Source: an uncultured Bacteroidota bacterium (GTDB taxonomy: Bacteria > Bacteroidota > Bacteroidia > Flavobacteriales > Flavobacteriaceae). From it: DNA of 57,902 nucleotides. The number at the start of each line of letters is the position of its first letter. The first letter of the stretch is position 1. This document shows positions 8,300 to 16,978 of the stretch, one piece after another. The notes beneath the pieces are model-generated. The model saw only the letters and a program-made list of their open reading frames with translations. It was not told the DNA's origin and did no database searches. The position numbers were made by a program, and so were the translations under genes. Where the stretch lies: the NCBI GenBank assembly GCA_902557655.1, contig CACEAZ010000010.1, positions 1-57,902 on the forward strand, in the 5' to 3' direction.

Positions 8300-9061
8300 T
8301 TAATTTTTTGTAATAAGCTCATTAGCCAAATTTAAATAATTATCAGCCCCTTTACTGCTGACATCATAGTCGATAATACTTTTACCAAAACTTGTTGCTT
8401 CCCCTAATTTTACGTTTCTGTGTATAACGGTCTTAAACACCATTTCATTAAAATGTGTTTTAACTTCTTTTTTTACCTGATTTGATAAATTAAGTCTAAC
8501 ATCGTACATAGTTAGGAGGAGTCCTTCAATTTTTAAATTTTTGTTATGTAGCTTTTGAATACTTTTTATGGTGTTTAAAAGCTTTCCTAGACCCTCTAGC
8601 GCCAGATATTCACACTGAATAGGTATTATGATAGAGTTTGCAGCAGAAAGTGCATTAATTGTTAATAGCCCTAGAGACGGAGGGCAATCAATAATTATAA
8701 AATCATATTTATTTTTGATTTTAGATATTGAGTTTTTTAATAAATATTCTCTTTCTGAGGAGTTAACAAATTCAATTTCAATACCTACCAAGTCTATGTG
8801 TGCAGGAATTATATCTAAATAACTTAATTTAGAATTGTAAATGCAGTCAGTAATTTCACAATTGTTTTCTAATAAATCATAAATTGTTTTTGTGTCTAAT
8901 CCAACATTCACTCCAATGGATGAGCTAGAGTTTGCTTGTGGGTCAAAGTCTATTAATAAAACCTTTTTTTCAAGGGCAGCGAGCGCAGCTGATAGATTTA
9001 CAGAGGTTGTTGTTTTACCAACACCTCCTTTTTGATTAGAAACTGCAATAATTTTACACAT
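8300..9061 (-). CDS. parA: Chromosome partitioning ATPase ParA (Soj family)
   Basis: This 253-residue protein is a deviant Walker ATPase. KGGVGKTTTSVNLS is the signature P-loop at residues 11-24, DFDPQANSS is the A' motif and IIDCPPSLGLLTINAL is Walker B. It binds nucleoid DNA non-specifically as an ATP dimer, and ParB stimulates its ATPase. The length fits chromosomal ParA without an N-terminal DNA-binding extension. The ATG start is followed immediately by the beta strand leading into the P-loop. It is the first gene of the parA-parB-DUF5683-lepB-wbqC run; no clear TAnnTTTG box is visible in the 96-base gap upstream. Confidence 0.97.
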   Translation of the reverse strand: MCKIIAVSNQKGGVGKTTTSVNLSAALAALEKKVLLIDFDPQANSSSSIGVNVGLDTKTIYDLLENNCEITDCIYNSKLSYLDIIPAHIDLVGIEIEFVNSSEREYLLKNSISKIKNKYDFIIIDCPPSLGLLTINALSAANSIIIPIQCEYLALEGLGKLLNTIKSIQKLHNKNLKIEGLLLTMYDVRLNLSNQVKKEVKTHFNEMVFKTVIHRNVKLGEATSFGKSIIDYDVSSKGADNYLNLANELITKN

Positions 9062-9157
9062 AAATATCTATATATATACGTTTTTAAATGTACAATTAAT
9101 TCAAGTTAATTAGAACATTAATATGTTAAAGAAATTTAAAAAATGTTAACAGAAAAA

Positions 9158-11323
9158 TTAAGATTTACTTTTTAAAATTTCTAAAATGGAAATCGCAGTT
9201 TCACCTATATTTGAGCCTGGTCCAAAAATAGCTGAAACTCCCTTAGAAATTAAAAATTTATAGTCTTTTTTTGGAATTACTCCACCAACTACAACAATAA
9301 TATCTTTTCTTTTAAATTTTTCTAATTCGTTAATGAGCTCTGGAACTAAGGTTTTATGTCCTCCGGCTAAAGAAGAAATTCCCACTATATGAACATCATT
9401 TTCCACAGCTTGTTTTGCTACTTCGAAGGGGGTTTGAAATAAAGGCCCAATGTCAACATCAAAACCAATATCTGCAAAACTTGTTGCTATTACTTTTGCT
9501 CCACGATCGTGTCCATCTTGCCCAACTTTTGCAATTAATATTCTTGGACGTCTACCATCCATTTCAGCAAATTCGTCCGAGTGTTTAACTGCTTTTTTAT
9601 ATGATTTATTGTCTTTCATTTTTTCTTTATAAACTCCAGTAAAACTTTTAATTTCTGATTTATATCTTCCATAAGCTTTTTCAAGTGCGAGGCTAATTTC
9701 CCCAATGGTAGCCCTTTCTTTTGCTGCTTTTACAGATAAATCTAATAAATTTTTATTTGTATTTTTTGCAGCATGATAAAGTTCATCCAAAGCCATCTTT
9801 GTTTTTTCTTCATTTCTTTTAGCCTTTATAGCTTTTAATCTTGAAATCTGATTTTTTCTAACTTGATCATTATCAATTTCTAAAAAACTAATTTCTTCTT
9901 CCTCTTCCAGTCTATACTTATTTACTCCAACTATTGCAATTTCTTTATTGTCAATTTTAGCTTGTTTTTTTGCTGCAGCTTGTTCAATTCTCATTTTTGG
10001 AATTCCTTTTTGAATTGCTTTTATCATTCCGCCAGCATTTTCTATCTCATCAATATGAGATAAAGCTTTTTCAACTAGCTTGTTTGTTAAATTTTCAACA
10101 TAAAAACTTCCTGCCCATGGATCAATCGTTTTACAAATTGATAATTCTTCTTGTAGTATCAACTGAGTATCGCGTGCAATTTTAGATGAAAATTTTGTAG
10201 GTAATCCGATGGCCTCGTCTAGAGAATTTGTATGAAGACTTTGAGTGCCTCCAAAAACAGCGGACAATGCTTCTGTGGTAGTTCTTGTAATATTATTAAA
10301 AGGCTCCTGTTCACTTAAGCTCCAACCGCTCGTTTGGCAATGAGTTCTCAAGCAAGATGATTTGGGGTTTTTTGGATTAAACTGATTCATTAATTTGGCC
10401 CATAAATATCTAGCTGCCCTCATTTTGGCTATCTCAGTGAAATGATTCATTCCAATGCCCCAAAAAAAGGAAAATCTATTTGCAAAATCATCAACTTTTA
10501 AACCAGCCTTTAACGCGGTTTTCACATATTCAATTCCATTTGCCAAGGTGTAAGCTAATTCCAGATCTGCACTAGCACCAGCCTCCTGCATATGATAGCC
10601 TGAAATACTTATACTGTTAAACTTGGGCATATTTTTACTCGTATATTTAAAAATATCTGAAATAATATGAATGGATTCCTTTGGAGGGTAGATAAATGTA
10701 TTTCTAACCATGTATTCTTTCAAAATATCATTTTGAATTGTTCCTGAAAGTTTTTCTTTTGCAACTCCGTTTTCCTCAGCTGCAACGATAAAAAAAGCCA
10801 TTATAGGTAATACTGCACCATTCATAGTCATCGAAACGCTAATTTTATCTAACGGTATTTGGTCAAATAAAATTTTCATATCCTCAACAGTATCAATAGC
10901 TACACCGGCTTTTCCAATATCACCAAAAACTCTTTTATTGTCAGAGTCATATCCTCTGTGAGTTGGTAAATCAAAAGCTACAGATAATCCTTTTTGGCCA
11001 GATTTTAGATTTTCTTTGTAAAATTCATTACTATCTTCAGCAGTAGAAAACCCAGCATATTGTCTGATTGTCCACGGTTTGTTTGCATACATTGAAGAGT
11101 ATGGTCCTCTTACAAAAGGATATTTTCCCGCCACTGTATTTAAGTGTTTACAGTTATTTAAATCCTTTTTTGAAAAATTTCTTTTTAGTTCAATTCCTTC
11201 ATCTGTAATATTCTGAATATTTGAGTTTTTGCTTTTAAGTTTTGGCTTAAAATCTATAAAGTTTATATGATTCAATTCTTTTCTCAAAATATTATTCAAG
11301 TTCTGTTTTAGCAATTCTTTCAA
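9158..11323 (-). CDS. scpA/mutB: Methylmalonyl-CoA mutase, large (catalytic) subunit
   Basis: This 721-residue enzyme interconverts (R)-methylmalonyl-CoA and succinyl-CoA using adenosylcobalamin. The TIM-barrel half contains the substrate segment [39 protein letters not shown] and [12 protein letters not shown] with the active-site His. The C-terminal domain has the cobalamin motif DGHDRGAKV with the cobalt-coordinating His. The segment usually reading IARNTQ is IARDTQ here. No ATG is available near the N-terminus. The outermost TTG (11323) overlaps the small-subunit gene by 32 bases. A TTG at 11287, giving [10 protein letters not shown], lies just past that gene's stop and fits the family start better. 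It is paired with mutA upstream. Confidence 0.95.
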   Translation of the reverse strand: MKELLKQNLNNILRKELNHINFIDFKPKLKSKNSNIQNITDEGIELKRNFSKKDLNNCKHLNTVAGKYPFVRGPYSSMYANKPWTIRQYAGFSTAEDSNEFYKENLKSGQKGLSVAFDLPTHRGYDSDNKRVFGDIGKAGVAIDTVEDMKILFDQIPLDKISVSMTMNGAVLPIMAFFIVAAEENGVAKEKLSGTIQNDILKEYMVRNTFIYPPKESIHIISDIFKYTSKNMPKFNSISISGYHMQEAGASADLELAYTLANGIEYVKTALKAGLKVDDFANRFSFFWGIGMNHFTEIAKMRAARYLWAKLMNQFNPKNPKSSCLRTHCQTSGWSLSEQEPFNNITRTTTEALSAVFGGTQSLHTNSLDEAIGLPTKFSSKIARDTQLILQEELSICKTIDPWAGSFYVENLTNKLVEKALSHIDEIENAGGMIKAIQKGIPKMRIEQAAAKKQAKIDNKEIAIVGVNKYRLEEEEEISFLEIDNDQVRKNQISRLKAIKAKRNEEKTKMALDELYHAAKNTNKNLLDLSVKAAKERATIGEISLALEKAYGRYKSEIKSFTGVYKEKMKDNKSYKKAVKHSDEFAEMDGRRPRILIAKVGQDGHDRGAKVIATSFADIGFDVDIGPLFQTPFEVAKQAVENDVHIVGISSLAGGHKTLVPELINELEKFKRKDIIVVVGGVIPKKDYKFLISKGVSAIFGPGSNIGETAISILEILKSKS

Positions 11324-12527
11324 TATCCATGTTTAAAATTTCACTCTTCTTTTTTAATTCTAAAAGATGCTCTTCAGAAATAATTTTTGAATCGTCAATG
11401 TATTTATTGAATCCTACAAGAATATTCTTATTCGAATCATAAAATGAATTCTCTAATCTATTGTTCTGTTCTATTTGTTCTTTGATAAATCCATTTTTGT
11501 GGGATTCTAAATAACCACCGTTATTTTCTATTTTTTTAAAAAGGGAAAGACTTTTTTCAGAAATATTGCGAATTAAATCATTAATATAATAACACCCTTC
11601 TATAGCATTAGAAACTTTGTCAAGGTGTGTTTCATTTTTTAAAATTAAAAGTTGATTATTCATAATTCTCTGAGAAAATTCATTTTTTTCGTTAAATAAA
11701 CTATCATAAGGGATTGATTTGATAAAATTGCATCCCCCAAGAATTCCTGAAATACATTCTGAAGTTGATCTAATAATATTATTGTTATAATTTTTGATGG
11801 TTTTGTTTCTAAGAGAAGGGATAGAGGTTATTGTGGTGTCGTCTATTTGTTCTCCGTGTTCGTTTGTTATAATGGACCATAATATTCTTAATACTTGAAT
11901 TTTACTTATTTCAAAAAAATAGTTACTTCCCTGTGTTAGTTCAAATGAAATATGCTTTGCAATATTACATCCGTATATATTTAAATATTCGTTTGCAAGT
12001 GAGAGCATAAAAGCAATTTCTTGAATAATATTAGCTCCTTTATTTCTAACACTTGCAGAATTAATATTTATTTTGAAATTTCTATTATCAATATCTTGAA
12101 GTTCTAATATTTTATCATTTTCAAGTCTTTGTTCAAATATTATAAAATGAGTGTTATTTTTTAATTTGTCAAGGTCATTTACAAAATCGGTTTTTATAAA
12201 AAAAATCACATCCGAATTATTGAATTTTTGAATAATCTTTTTTGTATTCAATTTTGGGCTATGATATAATGTAATATGATTTATATCATTTTTTAAAAAC
12301 TCATTAATTTCATTACAAGCCTCAATAAATTTCACTTCTTTTACCTCACCAAGAATATTCCATTGATCAGGGATTAACAAGTTTATTGGCTGATTATTTT
12401 CTGTATAAAAAGGGGAAATAACAACATCTTCAATGGATTTAGAAAACAGCCTATTATATTTTTCTAAACCAAGATCATCAATCAGTTTATTCTTCCATTC
12501 TAGCCCTAATAATTCTGTATTTGACAT
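11292..12527 (-). CDS. mutA: Methylmalonyl-CoA mutase, small subunit
   Basis: This 411-residue protein is a catalytically inactive paralogue of the large subunit that forms the heterodimer. It keeps recognisable barrel traces: LGLEWKNKL near the start, [32 protein letters not shown], and the [10 protein letters not shown] and [12 protein letters not shown] region aligned with the [14 protein letters not shown] region of the large subunit. No cobalamin-binding domain is present, and the sequence is strongly diverged. Its TAA starts on the last base of the FtsB-like gene's reading direction (one-base overlap), and its 3' end runs into mutB. Confidence 0.88.
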   Translation of the reverse strand: MSNTELLGLEWKNKLIDDLGLEKYNRLFSKSIEDVVISPFYTENNQPINLLIPDQWNILGEVKEVKFIEACNEINEFLKNDINHITLYHSPKLNTKKIIQKFNNSDVIFFIKTDFVNDLDKLKNNTHFIIFEQRLENDKILELQDIDNRNFKININSASVRNKGANIIQEIAFMLSLANEYLNIYGCNIAKHISFELTQGSNYFFEISKIQVLRILWSIITNEHGEQIDDTTITSIPSLRNKTIKNYNNNIIRSTSECISGILGGCNFIKSIPYDSLFNEKNEFSQRIMNNQLLILKNETHLDKVSNAIEGCYYINDLIRNISEKSLSLFKKIENNGGYLESHKNGFIKEQIEQNNRLENSFYDSNKNILVGFNKYIDDSKIISEEHLLELKKKSEILNMDIERIAKTELE

Positions 12528-12826
12528 TATTTGGAAATTGTATCGTACTCAATTATAAATATTTCTTCATTTTCTCTTTTCATAAATAACTTTTCTCTTG
12601 CATATTTTTCAAGCCCACTGTCAGTTTTGATTTGATTTAACTCAATGTTATCTCTTTCTATCTCATTTTTGTAATATTCTTTTTGATTATTTAAATCATT
12701 TATATCATTATTTAATTCATTGTGAACTAAAATTGAATTACTATCAAAGAATATCATCCAAATAACAAAAATGATGATAATTATTACATATGAATTTTTT
12801 AAAAATTTTAAGGTTAAATCTTTCAA
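12527..12826 (-). CDS. Septum formation initiator (FtsB/DivIC-like) protein
   Basis: This 99-residue bitopic protein has a short cytoplasmic N-terminus, one transmembrane helix (about residues 13-28), a coiled coil of about 35 residues rich in N, E, K and L, and a C-terminal cap with SGLEKYAREKLFMKRENEE, which is typical of FtsB/DivIC. Such proteins bridge the divisome at the septum. It overlaps udk by four bases and mutA by one base, so it is co-transcribed with both. The udk-ftsB-mutA-mutB order is familiar from Flavobacteriia. Confidence 0.88.
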   Translation of the reverse strand: MKDLTLKFLKNSYVIIIIIFVIWMIFFDSNSILVHNELNNDINDLNNQKEYYKNEIERDNIELNQIKTDSGLEKYAREKLFMKRENEEIFIIEYDTISK

Positions 12827-13425
12827 TGGCTATTTTTTAAAATTATGTTAAGAATTTGATTAATATTGGATTTTTCGCTGGTATCTAAAATTAAATCACA
12901 ATGTTTCTTTATTGGTTCAACCCACTTTTTGTGCATTTCATTTAATAAATTATGGAACAAATCAATTATATCATTTTTTTTTCTTCCTCTTTCTTCGGTA
13001 TCCCTAGATATTCTTCTGCTCATGCGTATTTCTTTAGGACAATCTAAAAAAATATTATAATCAATTATTTCTCTAAGTTTCTTATCATTTAAAATTAGTA
13101 TTCCTTCAATAACTAAAATTTTGGGGGGATGACATTTAACTGTTTTCTTTAGTCTTAAGTGAGTATTAAAACAATATACTGGTATATTAATCGATTTTCC
13201 TTTTTTTAAATCTTTTATTTGAGAAGTTAAAAGATCAAAATCCATTGCATTGGGTTCGTCATAATTTAGTTTGTCCCTCTCTGAAAAAGATAAATTAGAG
13301 TTGTCTTTGTAATATGAGTCGGAGGAAATAAAGTTTATATCTAGATCATATGTTTCTTTAATTATCCTATTGATTATGGTAGTTTTACCACTACCAGTAC
13401 CACCTGTAATTCCAATCACAAACAT
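12823..13425 (-). CDS. udk: Uridine kinase
   Basis: This 200-residue pyrimidine salvage enzyme phosphorylates uridine and cytidine to the monophosphates. The P-loop GITGGTGSGKTT is at residues 5-16. SSDSYYKD supplies the catalytic Asp, YDEPNAMDFDLL is the substrate-binding segment, and VIEGILIL and the RISRDTEERGR lid region are all present. The length is normal. It starts one base after the sugar dehydrogenase stop and overlaps the FtsB-like gene by four bases. Confidence 0.95.
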   Translation of the reverse strand: MFVIGITGGTGSGKTTIINRIIKETYDLDINFISSDSYYKDNSNLSFSERDKLNYDEPNAMDFDLLTSQIKDLKKGKSINIPVYCFNTHLRLKKTVKCHPPKILVIEGILILNDKKLREIIDYNIFLDCPKEIRMSRRISRDTEERGRKKNDIIDLFHNLLNEMHKKWVEPIKKHCDLILDTSEKSNINQILNIILKNSH

Positions 13426-13426
13426 A

Positions 13427-14518
13427 TTATTCCAATAATTTTATGATTCCTAAATTTTCGACACCTACATAAATGTTATCATTATAATCAATCTCAATTG
13501 ATCTAACCCTTCCAATATCTTCAAGTAGTTTTTTTTCATCTTTTATCTTAGTTATTCCATTTTTCCCAACCTCTAAAATACACTGGTGAAGATATTGGAA
13601 TTTTAAAGATCCGATTAAGATGCTGTTATTAAGAGATTCATATTTTGAATTTTTTATCAAAATCATACCACTTGGAGCTATGGAAGGAACCCAATAGTGC
13701 AAAGGGTCTTCCATACCCGCAATAGTGGTTTTATTAGTGAATTTTGTACCAATATAATTTATACCATAACTTGCTAGTGGCCATCCGTAATTTTTACCAG
13801 CTTCAATAATATTTATTTCATCACCACCTCTTGGTCCATGTTCGTGTGTCCATATTTGATTATTTTCAATATCGTAAAACATACCTTGAGTATTTCTATG
13901 TCCATAACTGTAGATTGCTTTTTTAGAATTCTTTTCATCTACAAATGGATTATCAATAGGAATTCTTCCATCATCATGAAGTCTATATATTTTTCCTCCG
14001 TCTCTATTAATATCTTGAGGATTTAAATCTCTATTCCCTCTGTCTCCGATACTGAAAAATAAATAATTTTGATTGTCAAAAACTATTCGACTTCCAAAAT
14101 GAATAGATCTTTTGCTGTTAGGTGTAGCTTTATAAATAATTTCTTTATTAATCGCTTTATTATTTTTGATTTGAAATCTCATAATTGAAGTATTCATACC
14201 ATCATTTTCATCATTCGATGAACAGTATGATATATAAATCCAACCGTTTGATTTATAATTTGGATGTAATTCTACATCTAATAATCCTCCTTGATTTTTG
14301 GCAATTATTTTAGGAAGGTTTTTTATTAATAATTTTTCCCCGTTTTTGTAATGAATTAATTGACCTTTTCTTTCTGTTATTAAAATTGAACTATCCGGAA
14401 GAAAAGTAAATGACCATGGAACTGCAATATCTGAAACAATCACTTCGTATTTTAAATCTGATGTAAACGAGTTTGCATAAGTGAATAAAAAGATAAATAA
14501 TGCTATGACTTTTTTCAT
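13427..14518 (-). CDS. PQQ-dependent sugar dehydrogenase-like protein (GSDH family), exported
   Basis: This 363-residue protein has an N-terminal signal peptide (MKKVIALFIFLFTYANSF). The six-bladed beta-propeller of the glucose/sorbosone dehydrogenase family follows: VPWSFTFLPD, GGLLDVELHPNY, IHFGSRIVFD, FFSIGDRGNRDLN, and HEHGPRGGDEINI with the catalytic-type His and PQQ/Ca-binding residues. Members oxidise aldose sugars in the periplasm using PQQ when it is available. The true substrate is unknown and no PQQ synthesis genes are in view. It is the first gene of the minus-strand run ending at wbqC and is divergent from trxB. Confidence 0.88.
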   Translation of the reverse strand: MKKVIALFIFLFTYANSFTSDLKYEVIVSDIAVPWSFTFLPDSSILITERKGQLIHYKNGEKLLIKNLPKIIAKNQGGLLDVELHPNYKSNGWIYISYCSSNDENDGMNTSIMRFQIKNNKAINKEIIYKATPNSKRSIHFGSRIVFDNQNYLFFSIGDRGNRDLNPQDINRDGGKIYRLHDDGRIPIDNPFVDEKNSKKAIYSYGHRNTQGMFYDIENNQIWTHEHGPRGGDEINIIEAGKNYGWPLASYGINYIGTKFTNKTTIAGMEDPLHYWVPSIAPSGMILIKNSKYESLNNSILIGSLKFQYLHQCILEVGKNGITKIKDEKKLLEDIGRVRSIEIDYNDNIYVGVENLGIIKLLE

Positions 14519-14575
14519 AAATTTTTCCTTTTGATGAAATTACAAAAAACTAGTTATTTATAGCTCTAATATATA

Positions 14576-14605
14576 GTTGAAATCAACAATATTTATATAT
14601 TTTTG
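14576..14605 (+). promoter_or_regulatory. Bacteroidota-type promoter for trxB
   Basis: The -33 element TTG is at 14577-14579 and the -7 element TATTTTTG (TAnnTTTG) is at 14598-14605, with 18 bases between them. The trxB ATG at 14622 is 17 bases past the -7 box, giving a very short leader. This matches the primary sigma factor consensus of Bacteroidota. Confidence 0.6.
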
Positions 14606-14621
14606 TTAACTAAATTCCATA

Positions 14622-15557
14622 ATGATGAGTGAAAAAATAAACTGCCTTATTATTGGTTCTGGTCCTGCTGGATATACCGCTGCTATATATGCAGCCAGGG
14701 CAAATATGAAGCCTGTATTATATCAAGGTATTCAGCCTGGAGGTCAATTGACAACTACAACAGATGTTGAAAATTTCCCCGGTTATCCTGAAGGAGTTTC
14801 TGGCCCAGAAATGATGATACAGTTACAAAAACAAGCCGAAAGATTTGGAACTGATATTAGAAATGGATGGATTACAAAGGTTGATTTTTCTGATGATTTA
14901 AAACTGTGGGTAAATGACGAAAAGATTTTAGTGTGCGATACAATAATTATTTCTACTGGTGCATCTGCAAAATATCTAGGATTGGAATCAGAAAAAAAAT
15001 ATTTAGAAACTGGTGGGGGTGTTTCAGCTTGTGCCGTTTGTGACGGATTTTTTTATAAAAACCAAGAAGTTGTAATTGTTGGAGGTGGCGATTCAGCTTG
15101 TGAAGAAGCACATTACCTTTCAAAATTATGTAGTAAAGTTACAATGCTTGTCAGAAAGGACAACTTTAGGGCATCAAAAATCATGCAGGAGAGAGTGATG
15201 AAAACAAAGAATATTCAAATTTTATTTAATACTTCTACAGTTGAAGTCAAAGGGGACGGGCAATTAGTTTCCTCAATTTTAATTAAGAATAATATCTCTG
15301 GTAAACTTGAAGAAATTCCAGCTACTGGTTTTTTTGTAGCCATAGGGCACAAACCTAATACTGATATTTTTAGTCCGTTTATTGAAATGGACGAAACAGG
15401 TTACATAATTAATAAACCTGGTTCCACAAAAACAAATATTGAAGGCGTTTTTGTTTCAGGAGATGCTGCTGATCATACATACAGACAAGCAATTACAGCT
15501 GCTGGAACCGGATGTATGGCCGCACTTGATGCTGAAAGGTATTTGGCATCAAAGTAA
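14622..15557 (+). CDS. trxB: Thioredoxin-disulfide reductase
   Basis: This 311-residue FAD enzyme transfers electrons from NADPH to thioredoxin. Visible motifs are the FAD Rossmann GSGPAGYTAAIYAARA, the redox-active pair Cys137/Cys140 in CAVCDG, the NADPH-binding GGGDSACEEAHYL, and the C-terminal FAD site GVFVSGDAADHTYRQAITAA. The length is normal. Two successive ATGs (14622 and 14625) are possible starts. It has its own promoter and no close downstream partner apart from the acyltransferase, which begins 36 bases later. Confidence 0.97.
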   Translation: MMSEKINCLIIGSGPAGYTAAIYAARANMKPVLYQGIQPGGQLTTTTDVENFPGYPEGVSGPEMMIQLQKQAERFGTDIRNGWITKVDFSDDLKLWVNDEKILVCDTIIISTGASAKYLGLESEKKYLETGGGVSACAVCDGFFYKNQEVVIVGGGDSACEEAHYLSKLCSKVTMLVRKDNFRASKIMQERVMKTKNIQILFNTSTVEVKGDGQLVSSILIKNNISGKLEEIPATGFFVAIGHKPNTDIFSPFIEMDETGYIINKPGSTKTNIEGVFVSGDAADHTYRQAITAAGTGCMAALDAERYLASK

Positions 15558-15593
15558 TTAATTATGATTTATATAACTTTTATCAAATTTTAA

Positions 15594-16391
15594 ATGCCAA
15601 TTTTTAAAAGAAACCCTTTTGGACATATACTTTTTATAAAAAAATGGCTTATAAGAGTACTTGGTGCCTACACTCACAGAAGATACAGAGGATTTAACGA
15701 ATTGAAAATTGAAGGCTCAGAGATAATTAGAGATCTACCAGACAATAATGTTTTATTTATTTCAAATCATCAAACATATTTTTCCGATGTTGTTGCTATG
15801 TTTCATGTTTTTAATGCAAGTCTCAAAGGTCGCCTTGACTCGATAAAAAATATTGGTTATCTATGGAGCCCCAAATTAAATATCTACTTTATTGCAGCCA
15901 AGGAAACTATGAATTCAGGATTCATACCAAAAATGTTGGCATATGCTGGATCTGTAAGTATTGAAAGAACATGGAGAAGTAATGGTCAAGATGTAAATAG
16001 AAAAGTAAAATTTAGTGATATTTCTAACATTGGAAAAGCTCTAGATGATGGTTGGGTAATTACCTTTCCTCAAGGCACCACAACTCCATTTAAACCTGTA
16101 AGAAAAGGAACAGCTTTTTTAATTAAACAATACAAGCCTATTGTTGTTCCTATTGTAATTGATGGATTCAGAAGGTCATTTGATAAAAAAGGGCTTCGCG
16201 TTAAGAAAAAAAATATATTGCAATCATTTACGATAAAAAAACCTCTTGATATTGATTATGAAAATGACTCAACAGAAGATATTGTAAATCAAATCGCACA
16301 CGCAATAGAACAACACGAGTCTTTTTTAAAGGTTATTCCTCAAAATGAACTAAATAAGATAAATGAGCTAAATAAGAAAAGAGAGTTTTAG
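15594..16391 (+). CDS. PlsC-like 1-acylglycerol-3-phosphate acyltransferase family protein
   Basis: This 265-residue protein is related to lysophosphatidic acid acyltransferases of membrane lipid synthesis. The block I motif is ISNHQTYFSDVV, so His and Asp are separated by five residues instead of the usual four (HX4D). Block III reads FPQGTTTPF in place of FPEGTR. Block II (SIERTWR) and block IV (VVPIVIDGFRRSF) are recognisable. Similar proteins occur widely in Bacteroidota. A short ELNK repeat ends the chain. It converges with the MarR gene, overlapping by four bases. The enzyme class is likely, but the exact acceptor lipid is not known. Confidence 0.82.
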   Translation: MPIFKRNPFGHILFIKKWLIRVLGAYTHRRYRGFNELKIEGSEIIRDLPDNNVLFISNHQTYFSDVVAMFHVFNASLKGRLDSIKNIGYLWSPKLNIYFIAAKETMNSGFIPKMLAYAGSVSIERTWRSNGQDVNRKVKFSDISNIGKALDDGWVITFPQGTTTPFKPVRKGTAFLIKQYKPIVVPIVIDGFRRSFDKKGLRVKKKNILQSFTIKKPLDIDYENDSTEDIVNQIAHAIEQHESFLKVIPQNELNKINELNKKREF

Positions 16392-16843
16392 TTTTTAAAA
16401 ACATCACCTTCTTCTATGATTTCATTTATTTTAAATGTCACCCGATGAAATGCCTCCAAGTCTGATTCATCTATCCTAGAGCGAACAAGTTTCTTGAAAT
16501 GTTTAATTTTTTTTATTACTATTTCCCTTTTTTCAATTCCAAGTTTTGTTAAATAAATTATTATTCCGCGACCATCATCTGGGTTAGGTCTCCTCATAAT
16601 TAAATTTTTATTTTCCATCGAGTTTAAAATCCTTGATAAGCTATTTGATTCTAATCCCATTGTGGGTCCAATTGAAGTTGATGGTGATCCGTTTTCAATA
16701 TCAATACTTATTAAGGTAAAACCAATAGGAAATGTAACATCATAAAGCGCAGCCTCCGAATTATACATTTTTTCAATATTTTTCCATGTTTGTCTTAAGA
16801 CAAAATCAGCTCTATTACTGTATTTATTATTTAAGTAGTCCAA
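16388..16843 (-). CDS. MarR family transcriptional regulator
   Basis: This 151-residue protein contains a winged helix-turn-helix. The MGLESNSLSRILNSMENKNL recognition segment is followed by the wing RRPNPDDGRGIIIYLTKLG. The start is TTG at 16843: no in-frame ATG precedes residue 26, and an upstream in-frame TGA limits extension. Close relatives in Flavobacteriia usually stand next to a fatty-acid beta-oxidation operon and are thought to control it. Here the upstream neighbour is a secreted peptidase instead. A candidate -7 box and palindrome lie upstream. Confidence 0.9.
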   Translation of the reverse strand: MDYLNNKYSNRADFVLRQTWKNIEKMYNSEAALYDVTFPIGFTLISIDIENGSPSTSIGPTMGLESNSLSRILNSMENKNLIMRRPNPDDGRGIIIYLTKLGIEKREIVIKKIKHFKKLVRSRIDESDLEAFHRVTFKINEIIEEGDVFKN

Positions 16844-16935
16844 GATATAAAAGTTATGAAATGCGAATAAGTGATTTTTTCAATTTAAAAGTATATTAAT
16901 TTTTTTCAATCAAAATTGATGAAGGGTAATAAATA

Positions 16936-16960
16936 CAAATATAGTATGCCCGCATAGTAT
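16936..16960 (-). promoter_or_regulatory. Candidate -7 box and operator upstream of the MarR gene
   Basis: On the minus strand TATATTTG (16943-16936) fits the TAnnTTTG -7 element and would give a leader of about 85 bases to the MarR start. Just upstream on that strand is TATGC-CC-GCATA (16945-16956), a 5-bp inverted repeat. It is flanked by a direct repeat ATAGTAT at 16941-16947 and 16954-16960. The position between the -33 and -7 sites would suit autorepression by MarR. No good -33 TTG is visible. Confidence 0.35.
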
Positions 16961-16978
16961 ATTTAAAATAAAATTAAA

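Noticed and set aside
8300-9157. parS site near parAB
   Set aside because: I looked for a palindrome like TGTTTCACGTGAAACA and saw none in the operon or the upstream gap.
12640-12780. Low-complexity AT repeats in the FtsB-like gene
   Set aside because: The TTTAAATCATT-like periodicity reflects the N/L/D/I-rich coiled coil codons, not a DNA repeat of interest.
16340-16391. Tandem repeat at the end of the PlsC-like gene
   Set aside because: The ELNK unit occurs only twice, the copies differ, and the repeat is too short to separate from chance.
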